Part shown: positions 1-12,089 of the stretch, one piece after another | How positions within the stretch are numbered: the stretch's first letter is position 1 | How the letters are laid out: the number at the start of each line of letters is the position of its first letter | NCBI GenBank assembly: GCA_029204225.1 | Contig: MU832016.1 | Span: 1 to 64,000 of the forward strand | Source: Diphasiastrum complanatum | Taxonomy: Eukaryota; Streptophyta; Lycopodiopsida; Lycopodiales; Lycopodiaceae | Direction of reading: 5' to 3' | Length of the DNA stretch: 64,000 bases | The notes under the pieces: model-generated | The model's input: the letters and a program-made list of their open reading frames with translations, nothing else | The model's database searches: none | Told to the model about the DNA's origin: nothing | Position numbers and translations under genes: made by a program

Positions 1-393
1 TTTGTTTCTATCTGGCAAGTTGACCGATTTCGTGGAATTCAAGGAAGCAGTAAATCAGTCGCTGCTTTCTTCAACAGAGGCAGAGTACATCGCACATGTC
101 AAAGCGTCAAAAGAAGCTATATGGATCAGTTGTTTACTGTCACGATTAAATCACATTCTATTTAATGGCCTACCACCATTCTGTGTGACAACATGAGCTG
201 TAGTTCAGTGTCATTGAATCCCAATTTCATGGCAAATCCCAAGCACATTAGAAAATCCAGTATGCATTTCCTTCGGGAGAAAGTCTTCTCAGGGCAAGTG
301 ATTCCTTCAATACGGCGCCACGACAGAATGGTCACAGACATCTTCACCAAAGCACTTCCTAGATCAAGCATCAGAAGTTCTTCAGCATGCTAA
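1..393 (+). pseudogene. Copia RNase H C-terminal fragment
   Basis: The left edge of the window enters the 3' end of a Ty1/Copia pol gene. One frame reads LSSTEAEYIAHVKASKEAIW, the conserved last part of Copia RNase H (SSxEAEYxA). A second frame, from about 193, continues with a KHIR...HFLREK segment and then TDIFTKALPR, which is the normal C-terminus of these polyproteins. The change of frame near 190 shows at least one indel, so the gene is dead. It is followed at once by a polypurine tract and the 3' LTR. The fragment is confidently Copia; what is inferred is that it belongs to the LTR at 433. Confidence 0.85.
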
Positions 394-419
394 ATCTGAC
401 GAAGTTACCAAGGCACCAA

Positions 420-432
420 CCATGAAGGGGAC
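420..432 (+). other. Polypurine tract of Copia element
   Basis: The purine-rich run CATGAAGGGGAC sits immediately before the TGTTGG start of the LTR, downstream of the pol stop. This is where the plus-strand primer for reverse transcription is expected. Confidence 0.6.
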
Positions 433-1302
433 TGTTGGAAATTAAGCCCAAGTTTGCCTCCTTGGTGAATCATAACTTAGACAGCCAATTACTTGAAGAA
501 CATCTACAACGAACTCTGGCTGATCACCAAGCAAATCCCATTATAATTTAAGGTTCAGATGTTAAGTTTGATGATTTGAAGTCATTGAAGACTTGACCAT
601 CTTCAAGGACTTCCACAAACTTACATTTAGAACATGTCTATAGATTTACATTACTTTTTCAAAACAATTTGCAAAAAATACACCAAGTGTTGCACAGTTC
701 CGCTATTTTCGCTTTTCTGAAAAACTGCAAACTTGCCTTCGACTTCTTCCATTCAATTATTTTGAAGAAGTTAACTTGTTCACAGTTCAAAAGTTTAACT
801 ATTTTTTAGCACCTTTGGCCTTTTTTTTCGCATTTTTCCGAAAAAATGCGAGAAAGGTTAAATTCCAGAAGGTCCTCTAATTTTTAAGAGTTAAACTGTT
901 AAAGGCACCTTCACCAACTTTTTGAGGGCCCTTCAAGTTGTTTTATAGGTACCTTCGGCTTCTTCCGCTTTTCCCGAAAAAGCGTGAGAAAGTTACTATT
1001 AAGACATCTTCGCTTTTTTGAGGGCACCTTCAACTTTCTAAGGGCACCTTAAAGTTGTTTTGAAGGGAGAGAGAAAAATGCCGAAGGTTGTCTAAAAATG
1101 AACGAGGTTCGTTCCTACGTTACTTCAACGAAATTTTGCGAAGTGACATGAATTGCGACGTCCTCGTCCACGTCAACGATCCTGATTTGTTGACTGTATA
1201 CTACTATGTATAGTTGTCATAGAAGCCATATACTTCCAAGTACAACGACTTTTCCAATTAAGGTGACAAACATTCAAAGGTAATTAATACACGGATGAAA
1301 TC

Positions 1303-1310
1303 TATAAATA
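1303..1310 (+). promoter_or_regulatory. TATA box of LTR promoter
   Basis: TATAAATA lies inside a block (aatctataaatagatcatcc) that is nearly identical in the LTR copy at 57813. A related TATAAATA occurs on the minus strand at 4749-4756. Conservation across copies supports a pol II core promoter for the retrotransposon. Confidence 0.6.
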
Positions 1311-1804
1311 GATCATCCAAGCATAGATTAGTGGTTGCCCCGTCCATGAGACGTATTATTTGAGCCTCGCAGTTACGCCCGTTCAATTTTGGTGGTAATT
1401 GCTATTTGTATTGTGCTTAAGTGTAACATAGCAGCAACCCCACGCACGGGCATGCGTGTGTGCGTGCCCCCTAATGGCTTTACTTCTGGCACAAAGGACG
1501 TTTTCAGGCAACGACGTCATCACAAAAAACCTCTGTGGTGGCGGAAAGAAAAGGTAATATGCCACATAAAAGATTTTGATATTATCAGATTTCAATTTTA
1601 CATAAAGAAGCAATTTTTTTGGATTTGTTGCTCGAATTAGTGAACACACGTTTATGTAGCCGCACAGTTTTTGCCACATACATGATGAAACATGAACCTT
1701 TTTGAATTTTGGCTTTGCTTAATTCGAATTTATAGTTAATAATCTACTGCATAATATCTAACTTCGAAAGGAGCGTTGCAGGATAAAACTTGCAGTGTGC
1801 TAAG

Positions 1805-2015
1805 GTTTGCCTCAAATATCCCATGTATCTTAGGAGTTTTTCGGCTGGATCTGCTTCTACTTGCCAGTTTTCCCATATAAAATCCGAGATTTATGCGTGT
1901 GGGAAACTTTTCTGAGGTTTGCCTCAAATATCCCATGTATTAAGGAGCTTTTTGGCTCATAATGGGGGATCTGCTTCTACTTGCCGGTTTTCCCATATTA
2001 AATCCGAGATTTATG
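1805..2015 (+). repeat. Imperfect tandem duplication, period about 113 bp
   Basis: A block starting GTTTGCCTCAAATATCCCAT and ending AAATCCGAGATTTATG occurs at about 1805-1894 and again at about 1918-2015. The second copy has a short insertion (cataatgg). The duplication lies in the part of the LTR that other family members lack. Confidence 0.75.
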
Positions 2016-2155
2016 GCATAAAAAACCTTGCAATTAGCATAAGTTGTCTATTAGACTATTTTTGCACCTAGCAGCCGATTAGAACGGGAGAGCTGTTCCG
2101 CAATATTTCTGCTCTCTTCTCCGTTCTCGTTCTTCCTTCTAACTTGCCCCCATCA

Positions 2156-3600
2156 GGCTTAGATTTGGAACCAATTCGTTGTTGTGGTCATTGCCATAAA
2201 AGTCCCCTACAAGCCCATCTATTATAGGGACCTGATAACCACATGTAAAATTTTCAAATAGTGTTTTTTGAACACAATTTTTAGGGAGAGAATTTTTTCA
2301 AAGAAAGAAAAAGAAAAACTCATTTCAAATGTACGGAATGAGTGTCTATGTGCACATCCATGAAATAAATGAACCCTATCTGATTTTGCAAACAAATATA
2401 GCTCAACAAAAAATAGAAAATCTCTAACCTACTTTAGCCCTCGGAATTCGTTGATACATAATGCTTGGAAAGCCCTGTCACATAGTGCAAGGCAATCCAC
2501 ATATGATTCCTTTATAGCTGCCAATTTTAATGACGTCATTAGCACGTCAACTCTTCTCTTATTGGCTCAGTGAGGGCTACAAAGCAGTTTCAAAAAAAAG
2601 TCTAAACTCTCACCAGAGTTGTCAAAGTTACGAAGAAAGAAAGCATGGATCCAAAAACATAAAAAGAATACTGACATTATGCAGCTGAACTTCTATGCTG
2701 AGCAATCTTTTTCTTATGTGAAGAATTACTAATTGATAATACCAATGCACAAGTGAGAACATGTATCAGAGAAGAGATGGCATATTGTCAAGATACACTA
2801 GAAAATACAGTTTGGATGAGCTCATTATTATTGCAAAGCAAACAAGTTTTTGTGAACAAGGTATTTGCTTCACTTTGTACGTCAAATTAATGGTTTGTCA
2901 TGTTTTTATAAATATACGCCTTTATGTTTATATGCAATTTCCTCAAATTCCATTGTTACAAAACATGATATCCAAATGTATAACATAAATTTTTAAATAA
3001 ACATAATTTAAATTATAGTTGAATCATGTTTTGTGTATATTGTGTCCTTTGTTCTTTGTAGATTAAATTTTGTACATCAACTAATACCGTTTTTTTTTTT
3101 TGCAGATGGTCCAAATTTTATAAGGTATCAAACATTTGTACATGATGTTTTGGAGCTGTTTTGCTTTGGAGATGTTGTCAAAAGTTGCAGTGTCGTATGG
3201 GTCATTGATCAGTTTACGTACTTTTTGTACCTACAATAGCTCGATGGATATTTTCTTCCACGAAATAGATGCTTAGTAATAGAGGTGGAAGAGTTTATGT
3301 GTAATATTAAATAGCGTCTCATTCGTGAGACTTAACAATTTAAGACAAATGCTGGATAGTACGGTGGAGCAAAATTCACCTTATGCATGAATTTAGTGAT
3401 GAAATTTTGTAACATTCAGACTCTACGTCCTATTGAAATGCATACCCTTTTGGATTTATCAAGTTTTCATAGATTGACTTTCATGAAATGTTTGCAAATT
3501 TTATTAAGAGTACAATTAAATTTCATAATGTATACAAGAGTACATTTGGATTTTTTTTGTGTATGATGTATTTTAAAATTTTGTAGAATCTATTGTTTAT
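2156..3600. other. No gene recognised
   Basis: AT-rich sequence follows the LTR. Only short ORFs occur (2761-2988, 3033-3239). None gave a recognisable family and none has codon structure that would justify a gene call. Confidence 0.5.
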
Positions 3601-3620
3601 CCAAGATTTTGACATAGATA

Positions 3621-3621
<1 letters not shown>

Positions 3622-3681
<60 letters not shown>
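3622..3681. repeat. (AC)30 microsatellite
   Basis: An uninterrupted AC dinucleotide run of 60 bases is followed by AC-rich degenerate sequence to about 3765. Long apparent ORFs of His/Thr or Cys/Val through it are artefacts. Confidence 0.95.
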
Positions 3682-3682
<1 letters not shown>

Positions 3683-3764
3683 TTGCATAAACATACATTT
3701 GCAAACACACACACGTGCGCGCGCATACACATGCACACATACAAACATGCACACACACGTGCAC

Positions 3765-4148
3765 ACCTAAAAGCTCAAGCATATTCGAGTGTTTGGATGC
3801 ATTGCTTACTCTCAAATCCTTGAAGATCTAAGAAAGACATCGGATGACACCAGTAGAAAGTCGATCTTTATTGGCTATTCTCCAGACCACAAGGCGTACT
3901 GCACACATGTCAAGGTGTCAAAGCTTCATGTCGATACATGTCGAAACCATCCAAAACACCACCCCCCAAATGAATGGCCGACAAAGTTTTGGTTGCATCT
4001 AATTATCTCCGTCTTTAATCATCAATCGCCCACTTTGAGCATCATCCACACGTCTCAACCACAAGCCGCCACCCAGATCGCCCAACCGTCAATGATGGGC
4101 ATACCCACTAGTATGCATATAAACTCTTTCATGAGTAATGATCCTTAA
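3765..4148 (+). pseudogene. Copia integrase C-terminal fragment
   Basis: Translation gives [15 protein letters not shown], then SRKSIFIGYSPDHKAY. These are hallmark motifs at the end of the Copia integrase core (LRVFGCxAY and CxFxGYSxxxKxY). Downstream the frame runs on through low-similarity linker sequence to a stop at about 4148. The upstream integrase core is missing; the AC-rich stretch replaces it. The reverse transcriptase is also absent. It is a truncated relic, in the opposite orientation to the LTRs that follow. Confidence 0.75.
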
Positions 4149-4557
4149 AATTTTGAGAAGCTTAAAAAAATGCAAGTCTTTTGAGAATTACTCAAAAAAA
4201 GTTTCTCAGACACCGCTTTGTTTTGTTTGTTTTTAAACTACTGAATGTCTTGCAAGTGCCAAAGTCAAAGCTTTTCATGATATATTAATCAGCTTGTTTT
4301 TTTATGAGCTTTGTTGTGTTACTAGTAAGCTATTGTGACGATTTGTTACAAGTTGAGGTGTCACTTTTGGGTGAGATTAAAAAAAATGAACAATTTAGAC
4401 GCCCAACTTAAATGCAAAGCTCTCATGATATTGCAATCATCTTGTTTGTTTTTTGGAGTCTTCTTTAGGAAAACCAAATTTTGATGTCATAATGTAAATT
4501 TAAACCTTCTACCACACCTATCACATGAGCATTCAGTGAAAGATTGACTGACGTACG

Positions 4558-5703
4558 TGCACTGTTGGAGGCGGGACGCGAACAAAGGAAGAGAGAGGGA
4601 AATAGTTTGTGGAACAACTCTCATGTTATTATGGTCTGCTACAAGCAAGACACTAAATATGTTACAGCCAGAAATGGAGGCGTAATTTGGATGTTCGATA
4701 TCATTTGCTCTATTGGTGGAGCATCATGTAGAGTGCATAATGAAGATGTATTTATACACTGCATCCATCTATTAAATTACAATAAATGCTTGTCATCTAA
4801 TTAAGTACTTCGTTGTACTCAGGAAGTAGTTGACTTATAATGATAGTTGTACAATGTGTACATAAGTTAATGATCTCCTTTGGGAGACTAATATGGCAAT
4901 GCTTTTGTCGCAACCGCATGTTGACCACAACCGTAGCTATTGCGACATTATACGGAGTCTTGCGGTGGCTAGGCAGAGCCTTGGTTGCCTTGGCGGTTCC
5001 TTGTAGTGCCTTAGCGGTTGGTCTTCGCATAGTGACCATAGCGTTGACTCTGCGGTGCCTTGGCGGTTCCTTGTGGTGCCTTTGGTGGTAGTTCCGGTAA
5101 AATAGATCGAAGTCGTCAGAATGCACAAGTTGTCGCATTTTTCGCATTTTGGAAAAATGCGACAATGAGCTTAAAACTTTTATTTTGTTAAAATATACGG
5201 GACTTTGCATTTTTCGCATTATGAAATATGTGAATAAACTTGGAACTGATATTTCGTCGAAGTAGACGGGACTTCGTATTTTTTGTTGGGAAAATGAGAA
5301 CTGTGTGAAAAACAGTTCAATTCTGCAAACTGTTGTGAAGATAGTGTATTTCTGCAAACTTGTTCAAAATGGGGATTTATTGAAGTTGTTGAAGATGGCC
5401 AGGTCTTTGATGTCCTTCAAATAACTTGACTTAACATTCGAATGTGAAAAAGAGAATAGGATTGGTTACCCTTTAGTCTTTAATCCATGGATGGATGAAG
5501 ATCAGTCGGAAGCCCGATGTAGTTGTTCTTCGAATAGTTCAGCTGTTTGAGTTTTGGGATTCCTGCAGGTATCAAATGAGCAGACATAGAATCAAAATAG
5601 GTTTCATCTAACCCTAGATCAATGATAAAAAATGTGCAAGAAGAATATTGCAATAGAAATTATCACCAAGGAAAAAATCGTGGACTTAATTTCCAACATG
5701 CAC
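4558..5703 (-). mobile_element. Solo Copia LTR with 5-bp TSD
   Basis: Read on the minus strand, the LTR begins TGTTGGAAATTAAGTCC (ending at 5698) and ends ...CCAACA (at 4563), giving 1136 bp with 6-bp terminal inverted repeats TGTTGG/CCAACA. It is flanked by identical TGCAC at 4558-4562 and 5699-5703, which is the 5-bp target-site duplication expected for LTR retrotransposons. No internal region lies beside it, so it is a solo LTR left by LTR-LTR recombination. Its U3 aligns with the LTR at 433-1300. Its region after the TATA box is shorter (about 190 bp) than in sister copies. An ORF of 186 codons inside it is not a gene. Confidence 0.85.
4749..4756 (-). promoter_or_regulatory. TATA box in solo LTR
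   Basis: TATAAATA on the minus strand sits within GATGCAGTGTATAAATACAT, the position equivalent to the TATA boxes at 1303 and 57813. Confidence 0.5.
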
Positions 5704-5909
5704 ATCTTGGCAAAATGTGCATGTAGACAACCAATGACGAGCACATGCACATTTCAATAAAATGTGTATTTACCATGTGGAAACGTGTCATTGGCAATCC
5801 AAACCCATATTTTACCTCCCAACATAAATTGTAAAAAAAAAATTCAAATGTGTCATTACTGTTGGTGTGGTAATAATACCAATCTGTAAGGGATATGGTA
5901 CTTTGATCA

Positions 5910-5921
5910 GCTCTCATACCA
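5910..5921 (-). other. Primer-binding-site-like sequence
   Basis: The minus strand reads TGGTATGAGAGC, three bases after the LTR end. It differs by one base from TGGTATCAGAGC, the initiator-methionyl-tRNA primer site found intact in this window at 39667-39678 and 33353-33365. Confidence 0.65.
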
Positions 5922-5924
5922 CTC

Positions 5925-6858
5925 TGTTGGTGAAGAAGGAACGAGAGGCCGTCGTTCCCAACAAATAGAGACAAAAAACGATGACAATAAATTGTAACAG
6001 AATCTTACATTTGCTAGAGACCAAATTGATAGAGCTTTTTTGATTTGCGTTGGTAATGAATGTTAGTTTAGGTGTTGTAGACAACCACCATGAAGAAATG
6101 CAAAAAGATTAGGCGTCTAAGACAGCCGTGCAATTCTTCGTTACTGATATTTGTTACCGTAGAGAGAGAAGAGTGAGAGGCATTAAGGCATTTAGCACGA
6201 ATGCAACATGATAGAAAAATAGCAAATTTGTATAAAAATGTTGTAGTAACAATGATCAGATCACAAGATAGTTGCACTGTGAACGCGTGATCCTACACAA
6301 GTAATTGCTATGATTCATAATACTTTTACTCTCTCTATAATCTCTAACTCTGAGGAGTCAAATACTGTATCTTTGGATGATGGACACATTGATCTCTTGG
6401 ATCTACCGACTCAACCTTTTTTTTTTTTTTTTGTCTCTAATCGCTCATTCCCTTATATAGTTGTTGGATGATCTTATGTTATTCTAATTACAATTACAAG
6501 ATCATTAACAATTATGTACTTAATTAAAAGAACAATTATCTAGTGGAGCGTGAAGACGTAGACAACAAAATCTTCTTCGCAAGTGACCACAGGAGCATGA
6601 AGACGTACCACTTCGCAGGTGATTACATGAGCGTGAAGCTGCAACTGCAATCTCCTTCGCATATGATCGCAAGCAGTGTCTTGCGGTGCCTTGGCAGTGT
6701 CTTGTGGTGCCTTGGTCGGTGCTTTGGCGATGTTTTGCCTGTTGAAGTTTATGTGTAAAAATGTAGACTATTGGAGAAACAGTTCATTTCTGCAAGCTTA
6801 TCTAAGAGAGTGATTCGGAGGGCACTTAGAGTGAGTAGGTGTAAAATTAATTCCAACA
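5925..6858 (-). repeat. Copia LTR between PBS and PPT
   Basis: On the minus strand the LTR starts TGTTGGAATTAATTTTACACC (at 6858) and ends ...CACCAACA (at 5925), 934 bp. A polypurine tract lies directly upstream (6859-6870) and a PBS-like site directly downstream (5910-5921). It is therefore the 3' LTR of the element on its right and also looks like the 5' LTR of an element on its left. The sequence is a diverged member of the LTR family at 433. It shares the GTGCCTTGG-rich U3 motif with the solo LTR. Confidence 0.7.
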
Positions 6859-6870
6859 CTCTCCCTTAAG
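6859..6870 (-). other. Polypurine tract
   Basis: The minus strand reads CTTAAGGGAGAG immediately before the TGTTGG start of the LTR. Confidence 0.65.
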
Positions 6871-8023
6871 CTTACGATTATGAATTTGAATCTGAATTGA
6901 GATTTAACATACCTACCAAGGTAGCATGTTTCTCTCTTGACAAAGGTTTTGTCAAAATGTCAACATACTATTTGTATGACAATAACTTAGTACAACTTCT
7001 TTACTTTGAACTTTCTCTCTAAGAAAATGAAATTGAATTTCTATGTCTTTAGTTCCAGTATGAGTTCGTGGGTTCAGAGATAGAGCTACACAGCTCTAAA
7101 TGTCGCACTGTTGGACTGATTTGTGAAAATTGTAGATTCTATAGTAACCTTTTGAGTCAAATAATGTCCTTCACTGCTGATGTAGCTACAACATGTACTG
7201 ATTCTATAGAGGACATAGAAATGCATTTCTGCTTCATGTTGTTCCATGAGACGGGTGCTCCTACAAGGAAACAAATGTAACCAGATGTGGACCTTCTGGT
7301 GTCAACGTCTCTGGCCCAATCTGAATTTGAATAGGTGACTAATGTGAGTGCAGTTTCTATGTTTCCATTATAGCACAAAGCATAGTGCTTCATAGCTTGA
7401 ATGTACTTCAATACTCTTTAAAGACTAGATTGGACATGTATTGTGACAGTGTGCTTATCGTATACGCAAGATCAGGTCATGTCGATTATAGAATACACTA
7501 TTGATATGATTATCGACTGATAAAGATATTTGCACATTTCTTTATGTTCTACTTTAGTTATGGGGATTTTATGCTCTAGACCTTGAAGGACGTAACCTTC
7601 TGGTTGATAAATATAAGCATCTTCTTGAATGTATCCATTAAGGAATCCTATTTGGACGTCCATCTGATGAATGTCCAGATCCTCTGTAGCATCTATAGCC
7701 AACAAGGTTTGAACAGATTCATGCTTTACCACTAGACTAAAAGTGTCAGTGTAATCTATTCTGTATACGTGCTCATATCCTTTAGCCACCAATCGAGCTT
7801 TCCATTTGGATATTGATTCATCTGACTTGAGCTTTAGCTTGAAGATCCATTTAGTGTCAATTAGTTTTGTACCTGCAGGAGGATCAACAAGACTCCAGGT
7901 CTTGTTCTTCAACAATGAGTTGTACTCAGCGTCCATAGCAGCTTTCTATTTGTCAATGCTTCTGCAACTAAGGCAGGTTCATCATGACTGATAAACGCCT
8001 GAGGGACAAAACAATCAGGTTAT
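6871..8023 (-). pseudogene. Copia pol remnant (RT + RNase H), internally deleted
   Basis: On the minus strand, 7936-7472 encodes the N-terminal half of Copia reverse transcriptase: NKTWSLVDPP, then TKWIFKLK, KARLVAKGYEH and QMDVQIGFLNGYIQED, the motifs that open Copia RT. At 7411-7157 it resumes in RNase H (YSNSDWARDVDTRRSTSGY). The RT catalytic YVDD region between them is deleted. Upstream, the sequence runs from an EPALVAEALTNR segment straight into LTR sequence near 8023, so gag, protease and integrase are missing. Frameshifts and stops occur throughout. It is a dead element whose 3' LTR is 5925-6858. Confidence 0.85.
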
Positions 8024-8386
8024 TGGGCAAGGGAGTATAGAGAACGCGAGTGGAGAAGAGAGCAGGAATATTTGCGGAACAGCTCTCCCACTACAATGGG
8101 CTACTAGATGCAAAAACAGTCTAATGGAATGTTTATGCTAATTATAATCACAGCTTAAGTGTTCTATTGCCCAACATGATCTTATAAATTAGTTCATACT
8201 CACAAAAGACAAAAATGAGTATAGTCCAACGAAGAGATTAGAAATGGTTTGTGTGTGGTATTACCGAAAAAATGGATTTAGTCAGAAGTTTACTTCTGAA
8301 ATAAAGTGAAATAGCAGTGGTAGCGCAAGTTTCTTAGGCGTCAAAGACAGCCATCGTCTGATCAGAAGCTGAGGAGTCGTAGACGT
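8024..8386 (-). repeat. Copia LTR fragment
   Basis: This matches the last 360 bases or so of the LTR at 39682-40771 and, in opposite orientation, 58010-58370. Shared blocks include TTGCCCAACA and GACGATGGCTGTCTTTGACG (as reverse complements). The U3 end is missing beyond about 8386. Confidence 0.75.
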
Positions 8387-9860
8387 AAAATCAATCTTAT
8401 TGGATGTGCCTAAAATTTTGGAAGTTGGCTATTTATACATTAGATGATGGGTTATTTTTGGCCTTGCCTTGCAAAGGCAATACTATGTGTTGAGGTCAGT
8501 CAATGGAGTTTGATAAAAAGTCAACATTAAAGGATATTTTTTGGTGGTTGTCTAAAATCCAGCTAGTGAAAGAGCTCTAATAACATTGTAATGAAAGGAA
8601 ATAAGCTACCAACCAATCAGAGCAAAATCAAGATACATTTGCCAATAAAACAATGACAAATAAAAAGAAATACACATGATATGAAGATATCATGGTTGCC
8701 TTTTAATTGAGCATGAACTCTCACATAGAGTGAAATAACTCAATAGAATTTGTTTTGATATAATAGTTTATAAACTGGTACAATTTTAGGTACATATAAG
8801 TAGCCATGGATTGGAGAGGTTCTAATCCAAATCCAAATTGAAATTCAAATCTCGGTTTAAGTTTGAATGCTTGTAACTTACTATGTATGACAATTTTATG
8901 CTAGAAAATCCCTAGCTAGTATCCAACCCAAAAGGTAAAAGTTGGCCTAATAATCAACAAGTTCTAAATTGAAGCCTAAGTTCTAGAATGGTCACGGGTG
9001 CTAAGAAAAAATTTAAGCACACGTGAGACGATAGAATCAATCCAACACTAACTTGGTCTCTAGGAGCACGAGAGTGAATTTTGAATATGCTTGGCAACAC
9101 TCTAGTAAGGGGAGCTAAGAATGGCCTTAGTGCTTGGTGGCACCTATCTCCCTTCATGGTCTTCCTTGGGATTAGGCACTTACTCTTAAGTTTATGTGAA
9201 GATCATTTTTGTCATGCATGCATTTTCAAAAAGAGTCGTGTGTGCCTCTTGGGCAATGCAAGCCAAGAGTCATCATGGTTAAGACTAGAGCTCTAGGGCT
9301 AGCTCAACTCCAACAAGTAAGTGATTGATATATCCACATATCAAAGACTCAACTTGTCTGGATCTAATGTGCACACAAGATTTTAGTTTGGATCTAATGT
9401 GCACACAGAGTTTAGTCTGACTTATCCGTATGTTGGAGGCTTAGTTGAAATCACTTAGACTTGTTAAAAACTTGGGACTCCAAGATGGTCAAGCTGCGTC
9501 ATTTTAAGATTTTAGAAATAGTTTTCAAAGAGAATGAACATTCGCGTAAATAGGTTTGCCAACAACAAATGAACGGCCTTGAACTTGACAAACTTCTTGA
9601 ACACACTTGCAAGATGATGCGAAAAAATTGATGAGTGCCAACATTCCCTTGAGCATGACAAGCTTCTTGAACACACTTTGCAAGGCCAGGCCCAACAAGA
9701 AAGACCTAATAGGCAAGACACATCCATGCACTTCAATATTAGCCACGAGTCATTACTACCACGTGGAGAGTTTGCAATGATTAGGAAAGATACAACGTGG
9801 CAGAATCCGAATGGCCGTAAGAATATCGAACGATGGCGGGCTTGAATCCTGGCCTGCCCT
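8387..9860. other. Intergenic region upstream of PCNA
   Basis: No gene or TE is recognised. It holds two short direct duplications: TTGGATCTAATGTGCACACA-type units near 9357 and 9391, and a GACAAACTTCTTGAACACAC-type unit near 9577 and 9657. Confidence 0.5.
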
Positions 9861-9872
9861 TAAGACACCAGA

Positions 9873-9912
9873 GTGGGCGGGATCTTCCCGCGCGCGCGAA
9901 TTGCTTTCCCGC
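9873..9912. promoter_or_regulatory. E2F-like sites in PCNA promoter
   Basis: Within 40 bases there are three E2F/DP-type cores: GTGGGCGGGA (9873-9882, inverted), CTTCCCGCG (9884-9892) and a perfect TTTCCCGC (9905-9912). They lie about 190-220 bases upstream of the PCNA start codon in a short GC-rich island that contrasts with AT-rich surroundings. E2F control of PCNA at G1/S is well established in plants. That these copies are bound is inference. Confidence 0.7.
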
Positions 9913-10042
9913 CCGCGCTGCTTTACATCCAGCTCGCGCTCTCCTTAGTTCTCTGCAGATTACTGTGGAATTGCCATTTCTTCAGCTGAGCATTTGCGAT
10001 CCATCATCTCTTCTCAAAGATCCATCCAGAATCTAGCTCTAG

Positions 10043-12089
<2,047 letters not shown>

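Larger units (their letters stand above)
433..2155 (+). repeat. Copia 3' LTR with heterologous insert
   Basis: The LTR begins TGTTGGAAATTAAGCCC after the polypurine tract and ends CCCCCATCA. It has a TATA box at 1303. Its U3 (433-1300), TATA region and last 120 bases match other copies in this window (4563-5698, 39682-40771, 57757-58370), which defines one LTR family. The interval from about 1435 to 2030 has no counterpart in the other copies and makes this LTR about 1.7 kb instead of about 1.1 kb. That insert holds the imperfect tandem duplication at 1805-2015. Ends were placed by eye from TG...CA and family comparison. Confidence 0.75.

Noticed and set aside
4797-5357. 186-codon minus ORF
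   Set aside because: It lies wholly inside the solo LTR and has no protein signature.
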